Positions 59,001 through 63,677 of a stretch of 64,000 nucleotides of DNA are shown here, one piece after another. Source of the stretch: Mermis nigrescens (Eukaryota > Nematoda > Enoplea > Mermithida > Mermithidae); the NCBI GenBank assembly GCA_036768485.1, contig JAVLUZ010000616.1:397861-461860 (forward strand), in the 5' to 3' direction. Position 1 is the first letter of the stretch. Every line of letters begins with the position of its first letter. The notes under the pieces were generated by a model. That model made no database searches. It worked only from the letters and a program-made list of their open reading frames with translations, and had not been told where the DNA came from. The translations under genes were made by a program, and so were the position numbers.

Positions 59001-59876
59001 ATCTCCGGCCTCCAGCCTCCTGCTCCGGCTCCGGCCGGAGCCGGAGGTGACGATGGCCGAGCTCCGGCTCCGGCCCGGAGGAAAAAATGGACCTCCGGTC
59101 GATCCCTAGTTTACACTTTACAGTTTACGTACCATATTTATAAAAATGCATAAGAATCAAATTCAAAAGAATTCGTTTCAATCGTTTGTACTTTACACAA
59201 GCACCACTTTTGTGTAAATACATAAAAATAAAATTGAAAAGAATTTGTATCAATGGTTTACACTTTACAGTTTACGTACCAGTTTTATAAAAATGCATAA
59301 GAATTAAATTTAAATGAATTCGTTCCAATCCTTTGTGCTTTACACAAGCACCACTTTTGTGTAAATACATGAATATAAAATCGAAAAGAATTTGTATCAA
59401 TGGTTTACACTTTACAGTTTACGTACCAGTTTTACGTAAATGCATAAAAATTAAATTTAAATAAATTCGTTTCAATCGTTTGTACTTTACACAAACACCA
59501 CTTTTGTGTAAATACGTAAATATAAAATCGAAACGAATTTGTATCAATGGTTTACACTTTACACTTTACGTACCAGCTTTATGTAAATGCACAAAAATTA
59601 AATTTAAATAAGTTCGTTTTAATCGTTTGTACTTTACACAAGCACCCTTTTGTGTAAATACATATATTTAATATCGAAACGAATGTGCATCAATGATTTA
59701 CACTTTACACTTCACGTACCAGTTTACACTGAACGACATTGCCCTTAAATGTATTAGGCACTTCGCAGCTGCAATAAAAGCTAACATTTTGCACCCGATT
59801 CGACCAAACAACTGCGAATATTTCGCTAATGTCCTTGTTCCTTACTAACCACTGACCGTGTATGAAGTAAAACTCC
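25978..59876 (-). CDS. DPP4-like: Dipeptidyl-peptidase-4-like serine peptidase gene (S9B), 3' fourteen exons
   Basis: Fourteen exons on the minus strand read collinearly as the C-terminal two thirds of a DPP4/FAP/DPP-family protein, about 500 residues: 59720-59876, 54125-54274, 52721-52806, 52124-52171, 50272-50462, 48355-48452, 46739-46818, 40720-40914, 38924-38981, 34866-34968, 34517-34581, 31550-31622, 27897-27970, 25978-26097. Codon phases agree across every junction. Family landmarks appear in order: propeller cysteines (CLTC), DGRGSG, WGWSYGG with the nucleophile Ser, [19 protein letters not shown] with the catalytic Asp, and NQQHSI with the catalytic His. The family cleaves X-Pro or X-Ala dipeptides from N-termini and is usually a type II membrane ectoenzyme. 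The N-terminal anchor and the propeller Glu pair lie outside what I could find, so DPP4 versus another active paralogue is open. Ser is present, unlike DPP6/DPP10. Ten introns are GT-AG; three are not (see findings). Confidence 0.9.
26292..26935. mobile_element. Family C copy, reverse orientation, interrupted and truncated
   Basis: CACGGCTTTTTTTGCATTCGG to about 26466 and 26699 to about 26935 are the two parts of a reversed family C copy. The break is a family D insertion (26467-26698). The far terminus is missing. Confidence 0.75.
26467..26698. mobile_element. Family D MITE inside a family C copy
   Basis: Ends CAGACGTGTAACAG and ...AAATGTGTG. The flanking octamers gctgtatt / gttctata correspond to a single octamer (gttctata) in uninterrupted family C copies, so they are a decayed 8-bp target duplication. 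Confidence 0.7.
27180..27423. mobile_element. Family A MITE, inside a family D copy
   Basis: CATACGTGGGCAGCAAG to AAGCCCAGGTGTA; octamers GTTACCGG / ATTACCGG. The surrounding ACGTAACGGCTCGAAATTTC is family D. Confidence 0.87.
27662..27810. mobile_element. Short family A variant (149 bp)
   Basis: CATACGTGGGCAGCAAG to AAGCCCATGTGTG with exact duplication GACTCAAC (27654-27661, 27811-27818). The core differs (AAATTGCCAAAAATGTCAC); a similar eroded copy is near 7090-7240. Confidence 0.9.
27897..27970 (-). CDS. DPP4-like exon m (DNVHFQ)
   Basis: Acceptor gatttttag. It completes GAT (Asp) with exon l and reads NVHFQNSAMLVEALVQKGVQ then FQFM, matching '[25 protein letters not shown]'. GT follows ATG (gtaaat), but exon n has no AG acceptor. 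Confidence 0.93.
27988..28916. mobile_element. Family E MITE split by a family C insertion
   Basis: AGGCACGTATCTCTGGG to GGCTACGTGCCTG once 28022-28783 is removed; flanking octamers agttaaa-like, decayed. The order is E first, C later. Confidence 0.8.
28022..28775. mobile_element. Family C hAT MITE, 754 bp, inside a family E element
   Basis: Starts CAGTGTTTTTTTGTAC, ends ACCGTG; exact duplication GTTCAAAC (28014-28021, 28776-28783). Same length as the copy at 19852. Four perfect GGCGCGAAGCGCC hairpins lie at about 28233, 28325, 28541 and 28632. Confidence 0.93.
28930..29540. other. Intron sequence without recognised features
   Basis: AT-rich, no exon of the peptidase, no repeat recognised. 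Confidence 0.5.
29547..29723. mobile_element. Family E MITE
   Basis: CAGGCGCGTATCTCTGG to CAGCTACGTGCCTG; octamers GCCCGTCG / GCTCGTCG. Confidence 0.88.
30379..30642. mobile_element. Family A MITE
   Basis: CATAGGTGGGCGGCACC to CACGTCCAGGTATG; octamers atcgcgac / gtcacgag, weak. Confidence 0.82.
30711..30987. mobile_element. Family A MITE, opposite orientation
   Basis: CACACCTGGGCGTGTG to GCTGCCCACGTATG; both flanks carry CGGCCC. Confidence 0.85.
31550..31622 (-). CDS. DPP4-like exon l (catalytic Asp)
   Basis: Reads RTNVNSDVSAFLSGRF then MLAHGTGD, donor GACG|gtaag. The first D after HGTG aligns with the catalytic Asp of DPP4. Joined to exon k, the Tyr-to-His spacing equals that of human DPP4 (22 residues inclusive), so no exon is missing. 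No AG lies in the open reading frame upstream of the exon. Confidence 0.9.
31810..32408. mobile_element. Long family E relative (CAGGCCCGTAGCC...CACGCGCCTG)
   Basis: A 599-bp element; octamers TTGACATA / CTTACATA (6 of 8). It contains a perfect GGCGCTTCGCGCC hairpin near 32001. Confidence 0.8.
32472..32886. mobile_element. Family F element with a GCGAAGC hairpin
   Basis: CACAGATGCGCAGCATGGG to AAACACGTCTG; octamers ACTCTCAT / ATTCTCAT. TGGCGCGAAGCGCCG hairpin at 32701. Confidence 0.78.
33478..33681. mobile_element. Family B MITE
   Basis: CAGGGGCGGATTTAGG to GGATCCGCCACTG; octamers CCTACCTA / CCCACCTA (7 of 8). Confidence 0.88.
34176..34340. mobile_element. Family A relic
   Basis: CATACGTGAGAAGTACC and TATTTTGGTTTCTAAGGGGG remain; much of the core is deleted. 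Confidence 0.6.
34517..34581 (-). CDS. DPP4-like exon k (YTERYMGL)
   Basis: Acceptor ctttttcag. Reads [20 protein letters not shown] then YL, against human '[21 protein letters not shown]'. GT follows TTG (gtaagg), but no AG is available at the next exon. TATTTG (34517-34522) is repeated at 31623-31628. Confidence 0.93.
34866..34968 (-). CDS. DPP4-like exon j (catalytic Ser)
   Basis: Acceptor ctaaatatag, donor TTACG|gtaatc. It starts with TCT, the catalytic Ser codon of G-W-S-Y-G-G, then reads SYGGFATTHIVEM and FKCAAAVAPVTNFLYY, matching 'SYGGYVTSMV...FKCGIAVAPVSRWEYYD'. The nucleophile elbow is split by an intron between W and S. Confidence 0.95.
35285..35485 (-). repeat. tRNA-derived SINE-like element
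   Basis: On the minus strand TGGCGTAGTGGTAAACACC (A-box-like) and GGTTCGAACCC (B-box) have tRNA-like spacing, but the anticodon arm (TGCAC-CTG-GTGCA) and T stem do not fold as a functional tRNA. An unrelated tail follows, with CTCCCGTGTCAAACCCC near its end. Confidence 0.65.
36520..36650. repeat. Tandem duplication of about 64 bp
   Basis: TTTATTATAGAAGACTTTGCC at 36522 and TTTATTATAGAAGAGTTTACC at 36586, each followed by ATTTATGTA and an AT tail. Confidence 0.75.
37301..37474. mobile_element. Family E MITE
   Basis: CAGGCACGTACATACC to CAGCTACGTGCCTG; octamers CCACCACC / TCACCACC. Confidence 0.85.
37833..37998. mobile_element. Family B MITE, reverse orientation
   Basis: CAGTGGCGGATCCAGG to TTTTGCCCCTG; octamers TCCTGACC / CCCTGACC (7 of 8). 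Confidence 0.85.
38324..38595. mobile_element. Family D MITE
   Basis: CAGACACGTAACAGGGG to CGTTACATGTATG; exact duplication GCTGCCTG (38316-38323, 38596-38603). Confidence 0.9.
38924..38981 (-). CDS. DPP4-like exon i (VWGW)
   Basis: Acceptor tttttctag, donor GGCTGG|gtacgt; 1 + 57 bases. TLENATAYIRRESIGVWGW corresponds to 'FSKMGFVDNKRIAIWGW', ending exactly before the nucleophile-elbow Ser. The previous splice junction completes AAG (Lys). Confidence 0.92.
38982..40425. other. Peptidase intron between exons h and i
   Basis: AT-rich with two similar stretches (39700-39800 and 39950-40120) sharing ACAATTTTATTT and GCAGAAATGCTT. No coding signal. Confidence 0.5.
40426..40709. mobile_element. 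Family A MITE at the donor of peptidase exon h
   Basis: CAAAGGTGGGCGGCACC to CGCCCAGGTGTG; octamers GTCATAGT (40418-40425) and ATCACAGT (40710-40717). The right octamer covers intron positions +3 to +10 of exon h. Confidence 0.87.
40720..40914 (-). CDS. DPP4-like exon h (YAGP, DGRGSG, EVEDQ)
   Basis: Acceptor gtaactttcag, donor ATCAA|gtactg. It carries YAGPGSQFVLDNWPMTFETY, FIVAYVDGRGSGNRGSKY and NLGTVEVEDQIAAI. The Tyr of YAGP aligns with the oxyanion Tyr of DPP4 (Tyr547 in human). A family A MITE lies immediately inside the donor: its target duplication starts at intron position +3. Confidence 0.95.
41030..41181. mobile_element. Family E fragment
   Basis: Matches the interior and right end (GGACGGCCAGCTACGTGCC) of family E. 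The left end is lost. Confidence 0.7.
41661..41857. mobile_element. Family B MITE
   Basis: CAGGGGCGGATTTAGG to GGATCCGCCACTG; the flanking octamers (catgttgt / catatggc) are only partly alike. Confidence 0.82.
42090..42370. repeat. Decayed short repeats containing AGCTACATAGC
   Basis: AGCTACATAGC, AGCTATGTAGC and variants recur every 30-50 bases with TTTCTGAG spacers. The motif is itself nearly palindromic. Confidence 0.6.
42410..42840. repeat. 440-bp dispersed repeat, copy 1 (with hairpin)
   Basis: About 430 bp from GCCGAACAGGTAGG to GCCGACCCTGATTTTGTGC matches 62990-63385 closely. It carries CCGGCGCTTCGCGCC at 42555. Confidence 0.75.
43193..43432. mobile_element. Family A MITE
   Basis: CTATAGGTGGGCGGCACC to CACGCCCAGGTATG. 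No clean duplication. Confidence 0.8.
43990..44414. mobile_element. Family F element
   Basis: CATACGTGCACAGCATAAG to CAGATCATGTATG; octamers GGCCCTTG / GGCCCATG. Half hairpin GGCGCGAAGCGC at 44202. Confidence 0.85.
44700..44932. mobile_element. Family A MITE, opposite orientation
   Basis: CGCAAACGGGCGTGGGGG to GCCGCCCATGTCTG; octamers ATTGCACG / ATTGCATG. Confidence 0.85.
45526..45934. mobile_element. Family F element inside a related copy
   Basis: CAAACATGCACAGCATAG to AGAACACGTCTG; octamers GTCGCAAG / GTGGCAAG. Flanking sequence 45180-45517 and 45943-46035 looks like another F copy, with its own hairpin words at 45411 and 46014. Confidence 0.8.
46100..48000. other. Very AT-rich sequence around exon g
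   Basis: Poly(A/T)-dominated; apart from exon g (46739-46818) nothing is recognised. Confidence 0.5.
46739..46818 (-). CDS. DPP4-like exon g (LLLPP)
   Basis: Donor GGGT|gtaagt. Reads AEVKLLLPPAVENAASGETF then PLILRV, corresponding to '[20 protein letters not shown]'. The last codon is completed by exon h to give RVYAGP. The 5' end is the second copy of GTAGC (46814-46818). Confidence 0.85.
48355..48452 (-). CDS. DPP4-like exon f (propeller to hydrolase linker)
   Basis: Acceptor tttattcag; reads LTLASNKRYANYLKNKSLP then VKYERVKLADGY, the region before 'LPP' in DPP4. The 3' boundary is ambiguous within a 5-bp repeat GTAGC (48350-48354), which recurs at the start of exon g. Using GT here with the AG of the next exon gives an immediate in-frame TAG. 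Merging the two GTAGC copies gives DGYVAEVKLLLPP in frame. Confidence 0.85.
48776..48975. mobile_element. Family A MITE, left end lost
   Basis: GAAGGTCAAAAATGG core to CCACGCCCACGTGTA. Confidence 0.75.
48985..49410. repeat. 21-bp minisatellite with an internal orientation flip
   Basis: About five units read AAAATCGGTTGCTGGGGTCT (48990-49078), then about fifteen read as the inverse complement (ACCCCAGCAACCGATTTTTG, 49081-49405). The unit is seven codons long, so long open frames with heptapeptide repeats appear on both strands; these are not genes. Confidence 0.88.
49560..50271. other. AT-rich peptidase intron
   Basis: Runs of TTTTATTT and similar; no repeat family or exon seen. Confidence 0.5.
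50272..50462 (-). CDS. DPP4-like exon e (CLTC cysteine region)
   Basis: Acceptor ctttttag, donor TTAG|gtcggt; 63 full codons. It contains VYVGGADEQIPVCLTC, CNYVSAKFSPQAQYYVLTC and GGPSVPTTYLMS, matching the DPP4 'TCLSC..[27 protein letters not shown]' block, including all four cysteines of the two adjacent propeller disulfides. Confidence 0.92.
50673..50879. mobile_element. Family D MITE
   Basis: CATGCATGTAACGG to CTGTAACATGTATG; core with GGCCAAAAAATTG. No clean duplication seen. Confidence 0.75.
51499..51741. mobile_element. Family A MITE
   Basis: CATAGGTGGGCAGCACC to CACGCCCACGTGTG; octamers aaCGTGAC / ccCGTGAC. Confidence 0.87.
52124..52171 (-). CDS. DPP4-like exon d (48 bp micro-exon)
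   Basis: Acceptor ctttcag, donor CTTTTTAG|gttagt; 1 + 45 + 2 bases. FYIAAYPEPRARHLF matches 'YYISNEYKGMPGGRNLY', the conserved 'RhLY' propeller motif. Joined with exon c the junction codon is GCA (Ala); with exon e it is AGC (Ser). The last ten exon bases recur at the 3' end of the following intron. Confidence 0.88.
52721..52806 (-). CDS. DPP4-like exon c (GPWEIT)
   Basis: Acceptor tatttcag, donor ACAGC|gtacgta, 28 codons plus 2 bases. STSGPWEITAVVGYDPKNET corresponds to the DPP4 'TKGTWEVIGIEALTSDY' strand at a propeller blade boundary. Phase joins exactly to exons b and d. Confidence 0.88.
52807..54124. other. AT-rich peptidase intron between exons b and c
   Basis: Two tandem-like lines ATTTTATTAATTTATTACAATATT at 53025 and 53085. 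No gene recognised; reading frames here are low-complexity. Confidence 0.5.
54125..54274 (-). CDS. DPP4-like exon b (beta-propeller blade)
   Basis: Fifty codons in phase 0/0, between acceptor aaatttaag and donor ACA|gtaata. It contains VGNWLSPP and KYFTLLPRKWTDGFNYLHLA, matching the DPP4 'GWVGRFRP...NSFYKII...GYRHICYF' segment. The acceptor tract is weak (purine-rich just before AG), so the 5' edge could shift. Confidence 0.8.
54762..55229. mobile_element. Family D element split by a family A MITE
   Basis: ACACATGTAACGGCTC to CTCCTACGCGTATG, interrupted at 54797-55044. Confidence 0.7.
54797..55044. mobile_element. Family A MITE inside a family D element
   Basis: CATAGGTAGAGGGGGC to AAGCGCAGGTATG with exact duplication GTGGGGGT (54789-54796, 55045-55052). 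Confidence 0.9.
55541..56005. mobile_element. Palindromic Tc1/mariner-type MITE
   Basis: A near-complete 465-bp inverted repeat from CAGTGCTGGCCATGAAAC to GGCGAGCACTG, flanked by TA on both sides (55539-55540, 56006-56007). CAGTGCTGGCCA ends and TA duplication are typical of Tc1/mariner elements. The arms of about 210 bp are interrupted by only a few differences; the centre is near 55775. Confidence 0.9.
56539..59108. mobile_element. hAT-like element with CTCCGG-rich ends, inside the satellite
   Basis: TIR TAGGGATCGACCGGAG / CTCCGGTCGATCCCTA-type ends, with exact duplication GTTTACAC (56531-56538, 59109-59116) of the surrounding satellite. The subterminal regions are runs of CTCCGG/CCGGAG. 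No transposase was recognised; the interior is mostly a second element (57047-58537). Confidence 0.92.
57047..58537. mobile_element. Nested hAT-like element (CAGAGGCGTAGCC ends)
   Basis: Ends CAGAGGCGTAGCCAGG and GGCTATGCCTATG; exact 8-bp duplication CTTTTCGA (57039-57046, 58538-58545). It carries several GGCGC...GCGCC hairpin words (57222, 57545, 57635, 58394). No coding domain recognised. Confidence 0.9.
59720..59876 (-). CDS. DPP4-like exon a (beta-propeller, disulfide pair)
   Basis: Acceptor ctag precedes G+GAG; the donor is CTG|gtacgt. It reads FYFIHGQWLVRNKDISEIF, then VVWSNRVQNVSFYCSCE, then QCKL, matching the DPP4 'VTWATQ...YSVMDICDY...WNC' stretch. The exon starts with one leftover base, so a preceding exon ending in phase 2 must exist. 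It was not found in 59877-64000. The 147-bp satellite begins at its donor. Confidence 0.85.
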
Positions 59877-60042
59877 CTAGATGCGAAAAAATTTTAATGT
59901 TTAAACATAAATAATTGACTGAGGTGAGTATCAGGCGACAAATAAATATAAAAAGTATAAATAAGCGTTAATATATATAAATATGAATAAAAAATATAGA
60001 TAAAACAAATATAGATATAAAATAAATATAAACAAAGTAAAT

Positions 60043-60096
60043 CAGGCGCACGCGAAATCGCAGGTAGTACAGGCGCACGCGAAATCGCAGGTAGTA
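60043..60096. repeat. Exact 27-bp tandem duplication
   Basis: CAGGCGCACGCGAAATCGCA plus GGTAGTA occurs twice with no mismatch. Confidence 0.9.
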
Positions 60097-60175
60097 TGAA
60101 CAACGTTACGATAAGAAAAAATTACTCCAAGACTCGAAATACCGTCATCGTCCACAAATTACAATAATCAACAGC

Positions 60176-60371
60176 ACACATGTAACAGGGGGTTGGGGAT
60201 CCCTAAAACTAAAGTTGGTCATCCGGCATTCGCCCAAAGCCGGAAAAATTTTGACCCCTCCAATTTTTGGAAAAAATTGTGTTTAACCATTTTTAGGCTA
60301 TTTCTGACGTTTTTGGCCAAAAATCGAAAGTAATTTACCCCCCCCCACCCCGTACAAATGACCCGTGACAA
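60176..60371. mobile_element. Family D MITE
   Basis: CACACATGTAACAGGGG to GACCCGTGACAAG; interior matches other D copies. Confidence 0.65.
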
Positions 60372-60588
60372 GACATGAGCAATGGGGGTTTGGGGGGAGG
60401 GGAGTCACCCACCAGAAAAACTTTCACCCCTCTCCCAGAAATTTCCCTTCCTCCAGAAATTCCACCCCCGAATCCGCGATTTTTCAAAAGTGCGCCAAAA
60501 ACTCATGCTGAACCTACGTTTTGTGCAATTTATTCGACTTCTTGTGACATTTTTTCAAAATTAGTTTGCTTTTATGATCTAGACGAAT

Positions 60589-61112
60589 TAGGGCTCCCAT
60601 ACGTCCTTTTTTTAAGAGGATAGTCCTTTTATTTGCATCAGCGTCCTTTTTTAAAACCTGCCCTTTTTTGTCCTTTTTTCCGCTACTTAGCCTGAAAAAA
60701 TTCTACAATTACCGTTGTGTCGGGTGACTGGCCATTCGCGAAGGATTTTGTTTTAAATTAATGTTGTACCGTTATTATGAGCATTGCAGTTATATGATGG
60801 ACGTTTTCTAGACTAACTTTTTTCTTTTAGGTTAATATAGTTTTATTTACTGTACTTATTTTATTACCCCGTAATTTTGCATTATTCTGAACTGCTCATT
60901 TTGCCATAAAAAGTAGGGTGTTAAACTTTTCATGATGCATTCAGAACGATAACTTACTTCGACAAATTCAATCTAGCAATAAGTATGTTCATTGATCTCA
61001 TTGTATTGGTCTTGTATTAACTTAGTTGTGTATGATTTCATTAAACGTTTGTCAATTTAGACTTTTTGCGAAAAATGTCCTTTTTTCTGGCATAAAGTAT
61101 GTGGGAGCCCTA
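60589..61112. mobile_element. Family H hAT-like MITE (TAGGGCTCCCA ends)
   Basis: Ends TAGGGCTCCCATACGTCC and TATGTGGGAGCCCTA, exact duplication AGACGAAT (60581-60588, 61113-61120). Runs of GTCCTTTTTT lie inside each end. Confidence 0.9.
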
Positions 61113-61167
61113 AGACGAATAGAGCGTTGTCAGAAACGCCTAAAAACGATTTTTTTGACGCGTACCC

Positions 61168-61770
61168 CAGTGTTTTTTTTTGTACAAGGTCCTTTGTGCA
61201 TGTATAAACATGGTCCTCAAAAGTCTTTGTACATTTTGTACATGCAAATTTTTGTGTACTATAATATAGTACAGTAGCGATTTTGGTGTGGTAAAACAGG
61301 GTTTCCGATCTTTGGTAATGTATTTTAGCTAATTTCTGGGTTTCTGACGCCAAAATTACTAAAAATTTTCTCTAAACGGCGCGAAGCAACGAAAAATTTA
61401 ACATTTTTCCATTCTGAATGCAAATTCTGCCATTTTACAGATATACAAGACAAACAATTACTCATTTCGGCGCGAAGCGCCGAAAATTCTTGGAAATTTT
61501 ACACTTTTCTACATTTATTGGCTTCCCAAAAATCTTTGTACATTTTGTACACACAAATTTTTGGGTACTACAATACGGTACAGAAACGATTTTAGTGTGG
61601 TAAAAACAGAGTTGTTCGACTTTTGGTAGCGTATTTTAGCTAATTTCTGGGTATCTAAGGGCAAAAATCACTAAAATGTCTTCCCATAAAAATCTTTGTA
61701 CATGTACAAAGACGTTCCCGAAAAGACTTTGTACATCGGGAAAAATCTTTGCCGAGTACAAAAAAACTGC
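61168..61770. mobile_element. Family C hAT MITE, internally deleted (603 bp)
   Basis: Ends CAGTGTTTTTTTTTGTAC and AAAAAACTGC; exact duplication GCGTACCC (61160-61167, 61771-61778). It is inserted in an F-like element. Confidence 0.9.
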
Positions 61771-62067
61771 GCGTACCCATTATTTTTAGGCCCAAAGAAG
61801 GGATTTTTAAATCCCCCAAGAATTCCCACGCTGTTCAGTTTGGCGAAGACGTCAAAATTTTCCGGTTACAGTGTTATTTCTCGTCTTAAAGCTCAAGCAT
61901 CGAGTTCGAGAAGCTTAATTCAGTCGAAATATTTCAAAGTTCCGCACTAATTCTGTAACTTTAAGAATTATTTGTCTGTTGATGACGTTTAAACGTGGCA
62001 TTATGATTAAGACGAAAAAATGTTCTGTATCAGTTTAAAAATTTAACGCCCATTAACGTATTCCGAA

Positions 62068-62233
62068 CAGTGGCGGATCTAGGATTTTCCTAAGGGGGGG
62101 GGCGGAACCAACCCTGACTTGGTTGGAAAAATTAGCCGTTTTAACCCGAAAATCGCTAAAAATCGCTCAAAAATGCTTAATTTTTCGCAATTTTTTGGGC
62201 CAATGGAGGCCGCCCCCCCCTAAATCCGCCCTG
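62068..62233. mobile_element. Family B MITE, reverse orientation
   Basis: CAGTGGCGGATCTAGG to AAATCCGCCCTG with exact duplication ATTCCGAA (62060-62067, 62234-62241). Confidence 0.9.
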
Positions 62234-62939
62234 ATTCCGAACCATTTGTCACTAAAAGTGCAGCAAATTCTAAATGAAAACAGTGAAAATGCCAAAATTT
62301 TCAACAGCTTCGCGCCGAATTATTAAAAGATTTTTTGTACGGGACAAAGGTGCTAAAACTCGCACACAAAAATTGTTGAAAGCATCTTTGAAAAGTCAAC
62401 AAAGACTGCTTGTTGGAGAAAATGATAGTAATTTCAGCCAAGCGCTGATTTTGAAGGGGCTGGGGCGGGGGCGCGGGCCCCCCTCTCGTCGAAAAATAGT
62501 GGGGGCAATAGGGAATAATTCGAATTATTCGATGATTTTAGCCACTTTTCATGACGATTTTTCGAAATTTTTTAACTACTCATTAATGATATTTACTGAC
62601 TTTATTGGTACTGCAAAAAGTTTAGTTTTACGTCAGAAGAGTAATTTATGCACAGATCAAGGATTTTTTCAGTTTTTGCAATCATGGGCGGATTTAATGG
62701 GGGAGGAGGGGGCGGCCGCCCCTACATTGGCCAAAAAAATCGACGTAATTAAAGAAGGACATGTAATTTACAATGACTTTTGGCCGTCAGTGATCCTAAT
62801 TTCACAAATTTTGCCAGTGCTTCGCCCCGGATAATATGTATATACATATTGACAACATTCATTTACTTTCTTGACGGTTCGGAAGCCTACATGCATAAAA
62901 CAAAGGGGTGAGGGGGTGTTAACCCCGCTGAAAAGTCAG

Positions 62940-63385
62940 CCAGGCAGCATACATGCACATATAGGGATGGGGTGAGGTAAAGTATTACCCCTTGAGAGGT
63001 CAGCTGGACAGGTGCTGTCCGGCGATTTCGAGCTGACTGGGAAGTTGTTTGCTTCATTTTCGAGGTCAAAAGCAGTAAAAACGTTAAGATTTTTCCGGCG
63101 CTTCGCGCCAGACTAGTAGGTACTTTCAAGTACTTTTTACTCAAAAAGCGCCCAAAATTGATAAATTTTTGCATTTTATACTGTTAAAAGTGATATAATG
63201 CAATCGAAATGGACTAAAAATGCTTTTAAAATGCGATATTACCACGAAAAAACGTTTTATAGGCTATTTTGACCATTTTTGATCTTTGAAACAGCAAAAA
63301 CTCGTGGACGTTAAATTTACTCTTTTGGATTTTCTGGGATTTTAACCCCCACCCTGCCGACCCTGACCTTGTGCACCTAGGTCCG
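62940..63385. repeat. 440-bp dispersed repeat, copy 2 (with hairpin)
   Basis: Same family as 42410-42840 in the same orientation; hairpin at 63096; left end CATGCACATATAGGG. Confidence 0.75.
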
Positions 63386-63451
63386 GAATCCAAATCCTTG
63401 CTCAGAGAATAGATTTTAGACGACTTCAAGAGCAGAAACAGCTTTTCAGCA

Positions 63452-63677
63452 GACAGAAACGGAGATGGGATGAGGGAATCCAACCAGTCAAAGTCGGTCG
63501 TCCCCCCACCTCCGCCGGATCAGAGACATTTTTGACCCACCCCCGGTTTTTGGAAAACCTTGGATTTTTTGGCCATTGTGTTTCTTGGCCATTTTGGCCA
63601 AAAATTGGAGGTCGTTTACCACCACCCCCTGAAAACGGCCAGTACGCCCTTTATAAATGTTGAGCCGCTACATGTAT
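63452..63677. mobile_element. Family D MITE, diverged
   Basis: Interior TCGTCCCCCCACC...GGTCGTTTACC and right end GCCGCTACATGTATG match family D. The left end is unclear. Confidence 0.6.

Larger units (their letters stand above)
56170..59735. repeat. 147-bp intronic satellite array (split by a hAT element)
   Basis: A unit of about 147 bp recurs at 56170-56538 and 59109-59735. The word TTTACGTACCAG or a close variant appears near 56261, 56404, 59275, 59421, 59570 and 59716 (the last is the real exon a donor), with a diverged copy at 59125. The element 56539-59108 splits the array. Units contain TTTACACTTTACA and TTTGTGTAAATAC. Confidence 0.85.
60375..61835. mobile_element. F-like element split by two later insertions
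   Basis: Sequence before 60588, 61121-61167 and 61771-61835 form one F-like repeat (GTCAGAAACGCCTAAAAACG, then ...AATTCCCACGCTG) once the H and C insertions are removed. The outer limits are approximate. Confidence 0.55.

Noticed and set aside
60680..60760. Possible upstream peptidase exon (minus, SRMASHPTQ before a GT)
   Set aside because: Its phase would fit exon a, but it lies inside the H-type MITE with exact target duplications and shows no family similarity.
62274..62834. Longest open frame on the plus strand (186 codons)
   Set aside because: It runs through family B-type C-rich sequence and low-complexity DNA, has no recognisable domain, and similar chance frames occur in other repeat copies.
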